A DNA stretch of 64,000 nt from Schistosoma haematobium (lineage: Eukaryota; Platyhelminthes; Trematoda; Strigeidida; Schistosomatidae): contig NC_067198.1 in NCBI RefSeq assembly GCF_000699445.3, positions 25,865,536 through 25,929,535 of the forward strand, in the 5' to 3' direction. This document shows, one piece after another, positions 1 to 14,100 of the stretch. Both the position numbers and the translations under genes were made by a program. The notes below the pieces were generated by a model. It saw nothing but the letters and a program-made list of their open reading frames with translations, had not been told where the DNA came from and did no database searches. Within the stretch, counting starts at the first letter, position 1. The number at the start of each line of letters is the position of its first letter.

Positions 1-2148
1 CACCTTTTCAACAATTTACATATCTTCAGATTATTAATTAAATTTGTATGAAATGAACTGAGAAGTATTTAACATCGGTTAGTCAAATATATATATATAT
101 ATATATAGCTCTTCAATACCATACAAATAACCATCTGTAACCAATAGATATAATGAATACATTGTTATATAATTACTCTTTAAGATGTGGATACATGTCA
201 GCGATAACTAGGAAAAATCAATTTCATATATCATTCGCACTGAAATCGATCAATTCATTGCTCTCCATAATAAACATATTGTGAATTTTATCTGGTAACT
301 GAAGTATCAGGATTCGAAATTTAAGTAAATGAGATTTTTTTGATGTACATGATAAAAACTGATTGACTGATCTTCAAGAAAAGAATGAAATCTGAAGGAG
401 GAGTATAATAATCAATCATAATATTTATGTAAGAACTTTATAAAAACATGTAGTGAAATAAAGAATGAAATTTTGTTTGGTGAACTCTGTGGTAACACGG
501 TTCGTTTTGTACATGATTTCAATAATAAAAAAAGTTATGGACTGTTGGCTGTTTAAAAAAATAAAACAATATTGTTTTAAGCTTCATAATAACAACTGAT
601 ATGCCAACAATATATTCATTATCATTAAGCATAATTTATACCATAATATCATCAATGAAGTACGTATAAACTATATGTTAAATTGATAGAAAGGCACTTA
701 AAAAAGGATGCTAATATTCAGTGAAGAATATAACGTTGATAAATTTGAAGAGTAATTTAATTTTGTGGAACTCTAATTGTCAGTGTACTCATTCGATGAG
801 TATTCCCACATATGTGTAGATTTTTATTGTAATTCTTCATAGAAACTATACCTATGTTATTAACCAATGACAAGGTGTAAAATTAATATACATAACACAG
901 TTTACAAGTTTAAATAAAAGTATAAATATGTATATATCAATGAGATAACACTACAACTTTTGTATTATCAATCACTAAGTGATTTTAGCCTTTTCTCTAT
1001 ATACAGTGAGACAATAAACTCATCAAATTAACTTCATATTCTTCGTATTATTATAAATGAATCTAAAAATGGTCTGGTTTAATAAAAACAAAATAGCATT
1101 TTATTTCTTTGATTAATTAAATGATAATAAAAATGTAAACTATTCAGTTAATATATATGATGCTCATATTATGGTAATGAAGATGATTATCTAGAATTTA
1201 TTAATTGTTGTCTATCTTATAATAATGAATTCATTCACAGAATTTTGTGATAAAGTTTTTTTGATGGAAATATCTTGATCTAAGACTTAAGATGATTTAC
1301 TTTAAAGTTAATTCTCAAAATTTATTCATTTCATAAGCAAGAGAAATGTCAGAAAATTCAATTAATTTTAATTATACCACTAGTGAGTATATCATCAAAC
1401 TAGAATAATTATTTGATTGCATGTTCTATTAGAGGATAATCATAATGATCACAATTATCACCAAAATATTTGTTAATTTACTCTTAGTTAATGATACTTC
1501 AATGCCTATGACTGTGATTTGTAATGTTTTCATGTTAGCCAAAGTTTCTATGTGAATGATGAATATCAGGTTGTTTCTTTTTTAGAAAAAAAGTTTAATG
1601 GATAAAATCTAATTCTGTGAACTTCAAGAAAAGTTTCCCAATGTTATTCAATATGTTTATGTAGTTTTTTTTGTACTTTACCTGGTTTTCTATTTAAGTT
1701 CAAAAGGATTATTTTTCTTTATTCTTTTTCTTTTTATCATTTTTTTCTATTTTATTTATAGAAAAAAAGAGTTAAACTTGTGGATATGTGATCAAATTAA
1801 ATTAGATGATCATGTGAAAATGTTGTATATTGCTCACCTGTTCTCTTATTCTTATTTGTGTTTCTTATTTCTTTTTCTTTATTTCTTATCATTTACTCTG
1901 TTGTTTCTTTTCTATTTTTTGTGTTGTTACAATCAATCGGATGTGTATTCATCGAAAATGAAAATTTCTTCCTACCATCTCCTCATCCATCCATCCATTC
2001 ATTCATTCATTGCTTCTTCCTATTTCATCCTTATTTTTAATCATTGTGAATTTTTTCTTAAGGAAACCGGTACAAGGTTTCAGCATTGTTTCTTTGAAAT
2101 TCTATTTATTGATTAGTTTTTTTATTTATAAAAAATGTTTTTATTTAG
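1..2148. other. AT-rich non-coding stretch (intron or 5' flank of coiled-coil gene)
   Basis: No exon with an acceptable reading frame and splice borders was found here. The first 2.1 kb is AT-rich, with an (AT)n run at about 87-107 and a pyrimidine-rich stretch at 1690-1960 leading to the acceptor of the exon at 2149. It is probably an intron of the gene that follows, because that exon begins in phase 0 without a start codon. Open frames at 1778-2116 are low-complexity Phe/Leu/Ser runs and are not believed. Confidence 0.5.
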
Positions 2149-5100
2149 TTAGAGAAAAGTTCAAGATTTACCGATTTAGTTGCTGAACTTGATCGTAAAT
2201 GGTCTGAAACTGTAGGTCGTGAATGTGCACGTGTACGTAGTGAAACGATACAACAGTTTGAATCGCAATATAAAGCAAAACTAGAAGAAATCACAAATAA
2301 TTATGAAAAAACAATCATAACTATGAATAAACAATGGGAAATGAAAATAGAAGTGAATAAAATAGATCAGTCTAGAAATAATAATGATCAAGTAACAGAA
2401 CAGATAACTAAAGAAAAATCAAGGTATATCTAGTATAATAATGAAATATATTTAACATTTAACAGAAATTGTACTAATTTGTATTAAAATTAATATATAA
2501 GTAAACACTATATGAAGATATCCATCTTTGTTGAAGGCGAATTAATAAATACATATCCAAAGCTTGATTACATCATAATCAGGAATATAGTATACAAGTG
2601 TCTTGAGTTTACCCCTTATTGATCCCTTACGCTGTTTTCTTTAAAGATATGTATATGCTATTTTAATTAAAAGTGAATAAAGAGTTGAACAATGTTAGGA
2701 ATCTGAAGAAAATACTTGATTAGAATATGATATCTTATTGTTAGACTTATAATCTATGTTTTATTTATCTTTTTGTATATATTAGTAAATTTTTATGTAG
2801 ATGATTGAAAAAACTAGAGAAAGGTTTCGTGGATATTATAGTAATTTAATAGTTGAATTCATGAGTCAGTTAAAGCTAGACGAATATAGAAAACTTGGAA
2901 GCATTGGATGGCCGTTTCGTACTATTGTGGGACTTCCGCTTCACGAGATTCGAACTTAGGTCCTATGAGTCTCGTGCACGAGACAAATCATTAATTGTAC
3001 TTTTAATCCCTATTATTTAATGTTACAAGACAAATTCTATAAATTAATCTGTGATCTAAAATATTTTTTAATTAAATTGTTTTTCCGACTCATTCTTCTA
3101 AATGGTATTATTTTTCACTATTGACCTAAACAACAAAATTTCTCGAAATAGCAACATATATTTCCAAAGACTGTAATACAATGACATAATATAATTGTTT
3201 TCTTTATGAAATACGAAATAATAGAATTCTGTGTAATGAAAGTACATTTATTAAATGTAAATATAATTCTCCTGGTATTGTTTACTTGAAACTTCCCATT
3301 GATGATCAGGACTGCAGTTGATCAATCTCTTATTGACACATTGCTTCGATATTACCCCAATTCACAAGCATTATAAGAAAAGATGGATAATGAATAACAG
3401 TGAAATTCATGACACGCGTTTCGTCCTGTTCGGGACTCATCAGCCGGGTGTACCTGCATTCCAGAGTTGATGTTAACTCTGGGATAACGCGTTGGCGTTT
3501 GAAGAGAACGGTGCCGAGTTCGAGTCCCAGAGTGAACATGAACTCTGGGATGCAGGTACATCCAGCTGATGAATCCCGAACAGGATGAAAAGCACACCCT
3601 GAATTCCACTGCTAGCCACTATCTGTCTTTGCGTGAAAATATAATTATTTAGAAATATTCATTATTCCCATATAAATTTTATCTTATTTTCAATAAGCGA
3701 TCACATCAATCAGTTGTCAGAAAACATAAGAAAAAATCTTGATCAAAGTGTTCAAACTGATGAGGAATTAGTAAGTGTGAATCTATTTTGTTTATTTCTC
3801 AAATAATTAGTTGTAAAGTCTCTTTAATAAAGTTGTTTATTGGTTGATAATGACATTTAGAGCATCAAATTTACCTAAATTTATAGAGAAAATTTCTAAA
3901 AAGCGTTTTCGAGTTAAACAATACGTATAGAAAGGAAACATTTCTTTTATTTGGTAACAAATCTACATTAAAAGACTTGCTTGTACTGCGAAACCGTACA
4001 ACTTTCCAGTCAAATAATTTGAATTTCTTAAAATACCATTTAGAAACGAAAAACTGCCACCATGAGTTAAGTATTATGGATAGTAAAAGGACAAGCGATC
4101 TACACAGAAATCTTCATAGATCTTCAGAGAAATTCATCTGTCTCAGAGCACGTTGATGAACAGACTTAGACATAACATAGTATTGAAGTGTCTGAACAAA
4201 CAGTGATGTATGAAGCTTTAACTTTTCACATTAGAGCTACTATTTTGCTAGTGAATATCACGTTCATTAATTGAATTTCTTGTAATCCGAACTTGTTTAT
4301 CCAGTCCTATTTATGTAGAAAGATGCATCCTGACTAGAGTGGTTATATTTAACTCTTACATAAAGTCAAATTACTTAAAATCACATGCTCTTTTGACTTG
4401 CAATAAGAAACAACCGTTTTTGTTGAGGCAAAAGAAGTAATGGCTAATATTATGGATTGATCGAAGTTTAAAGCCGATTGAATGGAACCGATTATCTCAG
4501 GAAAAGTTGAAATTAACACCATATCTAAATTGGTGATGAGAAATAAGACCTATTAATGAAATATTTATTTGAAAGTTCTGAGCTAGTTTGTAAAATATTT
4601 TGTAATTGTCAATGTGAAGATATTTAGGTTTTTAGGTAGGAAACAAATTTTTTTCTAGGGATTTAAGCACCATTTGTCATTTACATTGATTAATAACAAA
4701 ATGCTACTTGAAGCAATTAGTTGAGACCTGAAAGTCAAGTGCCACAACCGGGATTCATTAAGATGAAACTACGTCCAAACGATGAACCACGAGTCTCACT
4801 TTTTTACGTTCAATGGTTCACCAAGCATTTGGGTATGAACCACTCCCTGGGTATGATACTACCCGGTTGACGGAACCAAAGTAGGAGAAATGAAACAACC
4901 ATGATGACTGATGTATTCTGTGTATACTAAGACTCAATCCAAAAGAAGTATAGTGACGTCTTGACTAATTCAGTACTGACGTCTCTAAATGTTACACTGA
5001 GTGACCCTAGCTATAATTCCAATGATGTATCACGATTTCGAGTCACTCAGTCAGTCATTCAAAACGTAGAATCTGGTACGTGTGTAAATCGGATCAAGTT

Positions 5101-8100
5101 ACCGTACCACATCAGCATAGCGAAATAAAAACTTATCAGGTAACGTCTCTGAATAGCTGAGTTGGTAACAGTATCAGTGGTGATGAGAAAGATTAGCCAT
5201 CAAAGGTGCGATTCGAGAAAATATAAATTAGTGACATAAAAAGATCAAACGTTATGGGGAATATAGAAACATAGGGTTTGAGGGAAGACAAAGAATGGAT
5301 ACATCTGCGCCATTGCAACCGTTTTGAGTCACTTTATTCAAATTTTCTATTCACTGATTACGATAATCGCTCGTACTTCAACCAGGTAGTTTGTATCTGT
5401 TAACATAGTTAAGGCCAGTAATCAATGACCTCATCGAATAGTAACATGCGTTGGTTTTGTCTCCCACATATTTCTCCCAACCTACTCCCACACTAGACAA
5501 CACTCGTCAAGGTGGGCGTGGTTGACCCCACGTAACACATGTCCTAACTACCTCAGTTAATGAAGATTTACTACCCTTATCTTTATCTGGTACTATATTC
5601 CTAACCCAGGTATTGTTTATTCGGTGCTCCCGAAATTCATGAGCAATACTTTGTTGACACCCGTGATCGAATACTGGCAAAGTACGAATATCCTCTTCTC
5701 CTAATGGCCATGTTTCACATGCATAAAGTAGAACGGAGTGAAATGCTGCGCAGTAAGCTCACTCTTTGGTTGAAGGACGGATATCTTGCTTACGCCACAA
5801 GTGACTCAAGTTGGCAAAAGCCAGTCGAGTCTTCTGAATTCGTGCTGAGATTTCGTCAGACTATCAGGACTAATGAGACTCTCAAGATAATTGGAGCGGC
5901 CGATGGGTTCAAGTACTTAATTTCATATCACTGATTCAGGCGATGACGCAAGTCAATCCAGAAGTAACATTTCTCATTTGGAGGAAGAAAACCTCATCCC
6001 AAACATGTTTGCATTGTTACTTAAGGTAGTCAGAGAATTGCATTTTGTCAGAGCCTTCAACAAGCAGAACGATATCATCTACGTCACAAAGTAAATCAAC
6101 TGGTAGGAGATCAATACCTGAAAAGTCAGACGATAAAAGTTATTTCTAAAAGCATGTCTATGACAGATTTAAATAAAAATGGGAAAAGCGGAAAACCGTG
6201 ACAAACACCACTTAAAGTAACTAATTTCGATCACGGTTCGCCATAACCTATGCCTCGACCAGTAGTGACAGACATTGTCACAGAACTGCAAGGTTAACAG
6301 ATTCCGCCTTAGTAAGATCAAGGAATACAACCATAGTTGGACAACGAAAAGTTTGTTTACGCTTCCACATCCAGGTTTGGTCTAGTTATATCAGCTTTGC
6401 TCTTCGTGAGCTCTCGTTAGTCTCTGAAGTATTGAGACGAATATTTTAGACAGTTGTATTTAAAATGATTTCTTTGTGACTGTTACGGGAGGATTTTCGT
6501 CATTTCTTAATAAAGTGGGACAATCAGCAATCGAGAATAGTCAGATGGGATTACGTCCGCTTCCAAGATTCTAGATAAGATTTCAGTTAATCTGACTGCT
6601 GTACCTAAACTTCTCAGAGGTTGGTTCGTCTGACTCTGCTGCTCTCCATCGCTTTAGATCACTTGTAGCCCCCTCTACCTCACTAAAAGTTAGAAGACTT
6701 ACATCAGTTTGCCAGTCAGGTTGCTTGGATTTAGTAGGTAATTGGAGTGTGGCTGAAGGCCAGTAGAACTGTCCCCTAGGATGTTAGGCCTATCGGTCCG
6801 ATCTTTTGGGTTGAAAGCGAATAATAGTCCTGTATTTTTCCGAGACATTTTTAATTATAGCTGGGTTTTAATACCCCATTTCTTGATTAGTCTTAACGGT
6901 TGCCTACAGTTACCTATCCCTGCTTCTTTTTCCATCTCTTCTTCTTTCGCTACCCACCACTACTCACGGTAATCATGTACGCTTTTTATCAGTGTATATT
7001 TGAGCTTCCTCCTCCCCTTATCGTATTCGGAGTAAGACGGGATGAGTCTCCGTGCATCTATCAGTTCTGTAGACGCCGCTGAAATCAACTGATCTTTCTC
7101 AACCTTTTCGTTTAAGTTACTAGCAGGTATAACTGTGCTTCAAAAGCTTTTTGGATGTTATGCCGAGCTACATGGAGGTCGATATAAATTTCATGGTTGA
7201 CTTACTCCTTCACTAGTTGTTTCAGTAATATATTCTTATCTCTACAATCATTAAGTTGAACTCTAAAGGGCTTTCTTCTTACTTCCGGTAAGGCGCAGAC
7301 AAATACGCGCTCGAGCTAGACCATAATCCGAGTCTAAATATGTGCTCCAGAATGAGCGACAATCTTCCTTAGAGCCTTTCCAGCGATGAGTAATGGCGAT
7401 GTGACCTACTTGAGTCCATCGATGAGTCGATTTTCTAGGTCGCAACTTCAGAAAATGATTCTCCTTATATTTCAAGCTAGTGTTTGCCATCAATAGACAT
7501 TTATCTGCGCACACTTTCAACAGACGGTCGCCATTATCTGGTAGCCGAGCCGCAACTCCGTAAGATCGGACAAAGTGGGTTTCAGTCTGGTTTATTTTAC
7601 CTACATCAACATTAAAATCACCCCATTATTATTACTATTTCACTACCATACACTAATTTGTGGTCTATATTGTCCTTTTTTTTCTTTTTTACACGCACCT
7701 TACATAATTTATATCTTCCCATTCTCATTATTATTGTGTGATGCAAATGTATCTGGTGCCCCCTTGTACTAATATTTATGTGTTCAAATAAATAAATAAA
7801 CAACTGCAATCATTTCTAAATTAGAGCGTCTAGCTTTCTGAAGGTTAGATAGCTTCTCATGAAATTGATCTCAAACTTTGTTGGAGCTGCAATCAGTGGG
7901 AGAGTAATCAAAGACAACGAAAAGGCAACATCTTGTGTCTCTATTTTTTTGAGTTCTTACCATTCCGTTTAGTTGAACAGCACACAAGTGGCTGCCTGTT
8001 GGAATTAAGTCTAGAAGAGCCTTTTCTGATTTTGAAATTAATGCTACACCTACACCAGAGAGACCACAGGGAATAGCAGTGGGATCTCCAGGTACCTGAA

Positions 8101-11100
8101 GGGTAATTCGTGTCGATTCCTTATGTTGACAAGTGATGTCAAATGCGTGACTGTACTTGGATCCTGTATACGCATTTCTGAGGCGCGGCACACATCAATG
8201 GCGTGAGGTTCTAGAGTCCTAGCTAGAGAAGCCTATGTTACTATCTGATAAAAAGTTCAAAAATTAAAAGCTCCAACATGTGGATTAGAGCGTGATTTCA
8301 GAATACTGCGATAAACATTTCATGAACGTGAATCATTGACATCGGTGGAGCGCGGTGATAAAGATACGTAAAAAGGTTTTATTATGGGGATGGAGTAACC
8401 AATAAAAAATGAGGCAGGGATTTGATCGTCAACAATGTGGTCTCGGTCTGTTGTCACTTCCCAGCTGCCCTCGCTGTGGGAGAATATCTCTTCTTCATTA
8501 ACCTGAGAAGGGAGCTGAATCACCGGTGGTCTTACCGACCTGGGAGCATGACTGCAGAATCCAAGGTATAAATGCTTGGGACCTGTCACGCATGGCCTTC
8601 TTATGAAAAGTTTTTAATGTGTTTACTCTGTACTTCCATAGGCTTTATCCCCGGACACGGAAATCCATGGGTTAAGGTGTTGTATGATATTTTCACTGTC
8701 GACCTTTTTTGCTGAAGATGCTGGTTGTCCGAGGGAAACATTTGGCGTCGCCACACTCTAGAACCTGCAGTACTACTTTGCCCTCGAACATTAAGTGGCT
8801 GCTTTTACTCTTATCGTTCCCAAACGGACCTATCTGAAATGATAGTATCTAAAAGAACATGTGTTTCAGACAAACCTGACCACCACGTTAAGGCAGTAGC
8901 TACAGTCAGGTTATAGTGATATTCTAAGTAAGTAATAGCTCCGCAAGGACATATGGACAACAAATAAACATGATGATTCAATAGAAAGATTATTATACTT
9001 GATTTCGTACTGAAAATAATAACAATAAAAGATTGTATTTGTGCAAATAATAGGCCTTGTAAAATTAATAGGTTCACAACGGGTTATTATGTGAATGGAG
9101 TAAGATAAATAAAACATTTTTGTTATGATAATTACAGATAATAGATGAGTTAAATGAAGTGAAGTGATATCAGAAACGATTATAAATAAATTCATTGGGA
9201 TATGAGAAATAATTGAAGAGAGGAACATTTTCAAATGCGAATTATACTATTAGTAATAGTTCAAGGCCATGGTAAAGATTGTACGCACAGTTCTAGCTAT
9301 ATCTCATGAATGGCAAGAGCTTCTCATTTTTAAAGAGTTGGATAGGAAGAAATCTATGTAGATTTGGACGAATTATATGCATAACCTCAAAATCAACCTG
9401 TGGATCAGTGGAATGACTAGAGTCGGTAAGATGTTCAAGAACGGAACTTCCAACTGATTTCTTCTCACCATTGTAGAATAATAATGGGATATGTTCTCGT
9501 ATCTGAGTTGAAAACAACAGCCGGTTATAGCTTATGTACCTTGCTCGACAAGAGCAAATGAATTGCTAAATTCACATAGAGGTGACCAGAAGAAGAACTG
9601 TATCTTTTATAGATACAAAAATAAGTTCCTACTAGTGAACTTCAATTTTATTTTTGTTGTATTGAACGTTCCATTTATCGCTGCCATTAATCGATTTCTA
9701 ATTCCATCAGAAACTCTATACTCCTAGCAAAAATTGATTCCGTTAATCGAAAAGTGAATATTCATCTGTAGTGTTTATTAACCTAAATATTGATAAACAA
9801 ATATTGGTGATAATTTGAATAAGTAATACCAATTACTTACATTCTTAAGAAGTTAGAAAATTGCCTACATACATACAATGCTACATAACTATGATATAAG
9901 ACAATATATCCGTTTAAATACTTACCTTCTTATGTTAATTTAGTAAGTTGGTAATTTTCTGTTGATTTTTTTTATGTGAAATTATAGAAATGATTATTGT
10001 TATTTTTTGTTTTGTTTTGTTGCCTACTGTCACGAAACTCATCCATTCATTATTTTATTTTATTCCTTTTTATTACTACTCTTGCGTGTTTCCCTAAAAA
10101 TATAATTTTCTATTTCCTTTTATAAAATAAAAATCTTTTTTCTTTATTTTATTTCTCTTTTAAATAGAAAAATAATAATGAAATGAAGAATTTTGCAATG
10201 ATTGATTCGAGTACAGAAACTGATCAAAAATTATATATTGAACAAAGTAATTATCATATAAATGAAAATGAAATAGATCAAGTATGCCAATTAAATAGTT
10301 TATATTTAATTTCACTGATTGAAATCATAAGTCAATTGAAGCTAGATCACCATAGAAAATCTGGAAGCACTGGACGGCCGTTTTGTCCTAGTATGGGACT
10401 CCTCAGCAGTGCGCATCCACGATCTCGCACCCCGCGAGATTTGAACCCAGGACCTATCAGTCTGTCAGTTTATATTTAAATCCATAGATAGATTAATATG
10501 TGGACAGGTTTAACTGTGTTATTTTTTACTAGTAGTAGTCGTAGTAGTTTAGGCAACGAAAAAACACTTACTTAACAATATTTTTCTACAACCTGGACCA
10601 ATGGAGTAAAGTTAGTGGTCCTTTGAAGTTCAAATTTTCTGTACAATGGTTTCTGAATTTTATTCATTTAATAATTAATTTTTTAATGGCAAATTAGTTT
10701 TATTTAAAGGAATGGAGAATTCTACCATAATGAGATAAGACGCCGTTGTTTATCTATTATGGTTACAAAATTAAGATTCTGAAAAATGTTTTGCTGAGTG
10801 TATCAAAGAAAAAAGAGAAGTTTTTGAAAATATGTTTCTTTAATTTTAAATGTAAAATGTTACTTCAAAATGGATTCTCATGATCCCAAAATCAACTTAT
10901 TTTATAATAATGTGCTTTAGGTGAAGTTTCTTGAAATAGACAAACATTACAAATAAACTTACATTCGTCATTCGGTATGAGACTATTTGAGCCTGTTAAC
11001 TGAATCTAACCATCTCAAAGATATAACAGTTATAGAAAAATAATTTTTTTCCTTTTGTTATTTGAATGGATGATTTAATGTCAGCACATTAATTCCAATT

Positions 11101-14100
11101 ATAATCAACATTATTTTTTTTATTGTAAACATTTTTAAAATCAGTATTCAGTAGCACCTTAGTTCTATTACACATTTTGATGTTATGGATTTAAATATTT
11201 TGTAAAATTGCTTTCATGATCAGATTATCAAAAACTGTTCTACTATTATAAAGTATTATTCTAGATTCTGTATATAGTCGGTCAGTCAGTCAGTTACAGT
11301 GTAGGACCAGACACATTTATGCATCGGTCCAAGTTGCCACACCTCATTAGAACACCAAGATGAAAACTGGATTCATAGAAGTGGTTAATTCAATGGTGGT
11401 AAAGTATAAAAGAAAGATTGCATATAAGGACATAGTATAGGAAGAAAGAATTAGTTCGTAGAAAGAAAGATATGAAGCGATTTTAATCTTATAGTTTAAG
11501 GGAAGACAGAGTGTGTATACACCTACACAATTGTGATCGATTCTGAGCCATGTCACCAAGTCTCCAACCATTGGTTACGATAATCGCGCGGACCACAACC
11601 AAGCAGTCTACATCTCCCAACATGGCTCAGATTAGAAGTTAGTGACTTTGTGAACTGATGCCACGTTTTGGTTTGGCTGCCCCTAACTTTCTACCAACCA
11701 TTTTGAAGTATTACAATTCGTAAAGATTTAACTGAATTGTGAAAAATATCCATGGGTAATCAATAAGAGTAATCTTAAGCGTCATAAAGTAAAGATGAAT
11801 GTCAACCTATTTCATTTGCTGTTAGACAGTCACAATGATATTCAGTTTTACTAACCTAATAATATTATCATGCAAACGAAATTCATCTTATTTTCTTTTA
11901 TTTTCATATAGTCTTATCAATCAATTAATAGATGAGGTGAATTATAAGTAAATATTTTATAAGGACAATTATTTTCTTCATTATTATGAATTTAGGTCGA
12001 TGTTACTTTTTTAGTCATCTTTAAAATAACTACATTTATTGACTATCAGTTATATATCAGATTTTAACTAAACATCCACTTATCTAACTTCCTATAGAAA
12101 ACAAAATATGAACAGGAAATTAAACGAAAACAAATTGAACTGGAAAAAGCTCAAATCAATTATGATAAATTACTTGAAGAATTTATTCAATCTCAAACAG
12201 ATTTTCAACAGATACATGTTAAACTTAAAAGTCAGTTAAAAGATGAGCAATTGGCAAATGAAGAAAAATTAAGGTGGGTTTCAATTCATATAAAGTTTTA
12301 TAAATATTCAGTAGAAATTCTTAATATTTTGTTTATGAGTGTAAGCATATATCGGCAGTGAATTACTGAATAATTTATGTCGTAGGATTCTTTCCGATAT
12401 TATCGATAATTCATCAGTTTAGATATAATTTCATTGGCTTAATAAGTCCTATTAGAACTTCAGCCAGTCTATTTCAAAGTTAATGTTTTGTAGGTATATT
12501 GTTATCATTCAGGGATACAGAGACTTGCCAAAAAGAATAAAATTATAACAAAAACGGATTTTTATTTAAAAATAAGGCGTACAAGCATTCGATTTTGTGG
12601 ACTCAGTAGTACATAGCTGAGGGATTTGAAAATTCATAGTTCCATACCACATACAGACACATATATCGACTACTCAAGAATGTCAAATTAGAGCGAGGAA
12701 GCTGTCTTTTTTATAAATACGTCTATGACGGGCAATAGTGATTTAAAAAGTCATCTTCATATAAGTTTACACTTTTAGAGAAACCATGTACAGAGTAGTC
12801 TTTTAGAAGATATATTTTACATGATAGTGATATAGCAAAGTAGATAATAAAAAATGGCTGAACATTTTCATAGATACAAACATTTCAGCATGCAAATATT
12901 ATGACAACTGCTTTATTACTACTTAACAATGAATTAAAAGTGACCAGTGTTTACAATTATTAACCAGCAGATTGACATTTGTTAGTTCAAAAGACAGGTT
13001 GTTCTTTAGGTAGAATATAATGCGTTATCGATCACAAAAATGTATTCACCTCTCTCATTAATACGCAAAAAAACTACTGACAAGTAGTTCTTTTGTTTTA
13101 ATATTAATGATTAGTAATGATATAAACAGTTAGTTTTCATAACTGATCAAGTCAGTGAATAGTATATGTGTTGAAAACATAATTGATGTATTTGTATTTT
13201 AGTAAAAATAGAACTATTTACTTCGATGTTAATGTATTTATCTAAAAAGTTCAAAATTCAATAAACTAAGACTAATATGGATTAAAACACGTTCAATATA
13301 ACCATGATCTAATTTCAATAGTTGAGATCATGAGTCAATTGAAGCTAGATCATCATGGGAAACCTGTAAGCACTGGATGACTGTTTCGTCCTGTTGTGGG
13401 ACTCCTCAGCAGAGTGCATCTATGATCCCGCACCTCCCGCGAAATTCGAACCCAGGACCGATCAGCGTCGCGCGCGAGCGCATAACCACTAGACCACTGC
13501 TCTGGTATCCAGCAATGTTAATGTCTAACTTCAACTAATCCACGAAATTGAGCGACTCATTCACCATTGTCATCAGTGAGTTACTATCTCACAACAGACC
13601 CGGTTGAACTCCACTAGTCCCTGCTCCTCACTAGAACTCCAGGAAATACCTCTTGAAGCCAGTCACCAGTGAGCATATGTTGATTCATATCAGAAGGGGT
13701 TTTGTGGAGATTGTAGTAATTTCAATAGTTGAGATCATGAGTCACTTGAAGCTAGTTAACCATGAGAAACTTGGAAGCACTGGACGGCCGTTTCGTTCTA
13801 TTGTAGGACTCCTCAGTAGTGCGCATCTACGATCTCGGCTAGAGGGATTCGAATCCAACTATTGAAATCGCTACAATCTCTACAAAACCCCTTCTGATAT
13901 ATGATCTAATTCTTTAAATCGAATTTCACAAATTTTTGAATTGTTCTTTGTTATTTTAAGTTTAAAAGAAGAGGAATTAAAAAATCATTTTAAAAATGAA
14001 TTACAAACAATGAAACAGTTATATGAAAATATAAGATCAAAAGAATATAATGAATTTATACTTGCTCAAAATATTCTTAAATCTAAAATACATGAATTAC

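Larger units (their letters stand above)
3285..3640. mobile_element. SM-alpha-type SINE copies in inverted arrangement
   Basis: The left part matches the segment found at 21.9 and 63.4 kb (CTTCCCATTGATG and GACTGCA near 3293-3320). Two opposed hammerhead segments follow, minus strand at 3398-3457 and plus strand at 3552-3612. Between them is a tRNA-like B box (GAGTTCGAGTCC, 3516-3527). The arrangement suggests two copies joined tail to tail or an inverted duplication. Confidence 0.8.

Noticed and set aside
1778..2116. 112-codon Phe/Leu/Ser-rich frame
   Set aside because: It reads a pyrimidine-rich tract upstream of a splice acceptor.
3400..3588. Overlapping frames on both strands at 3.33-3.61 kb
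   Set aside because: They arise from the palindromic pair of SM-alpha copies, not from a gene.
8811..9234. Two overlapping minus-strand frames of about 88 and 107 codons
   Set aside because: Rich in Ile, Ser, Tyr and Leu from AT-rich DNA, with no motif. They lie outside the recognisable RTE coding parts.
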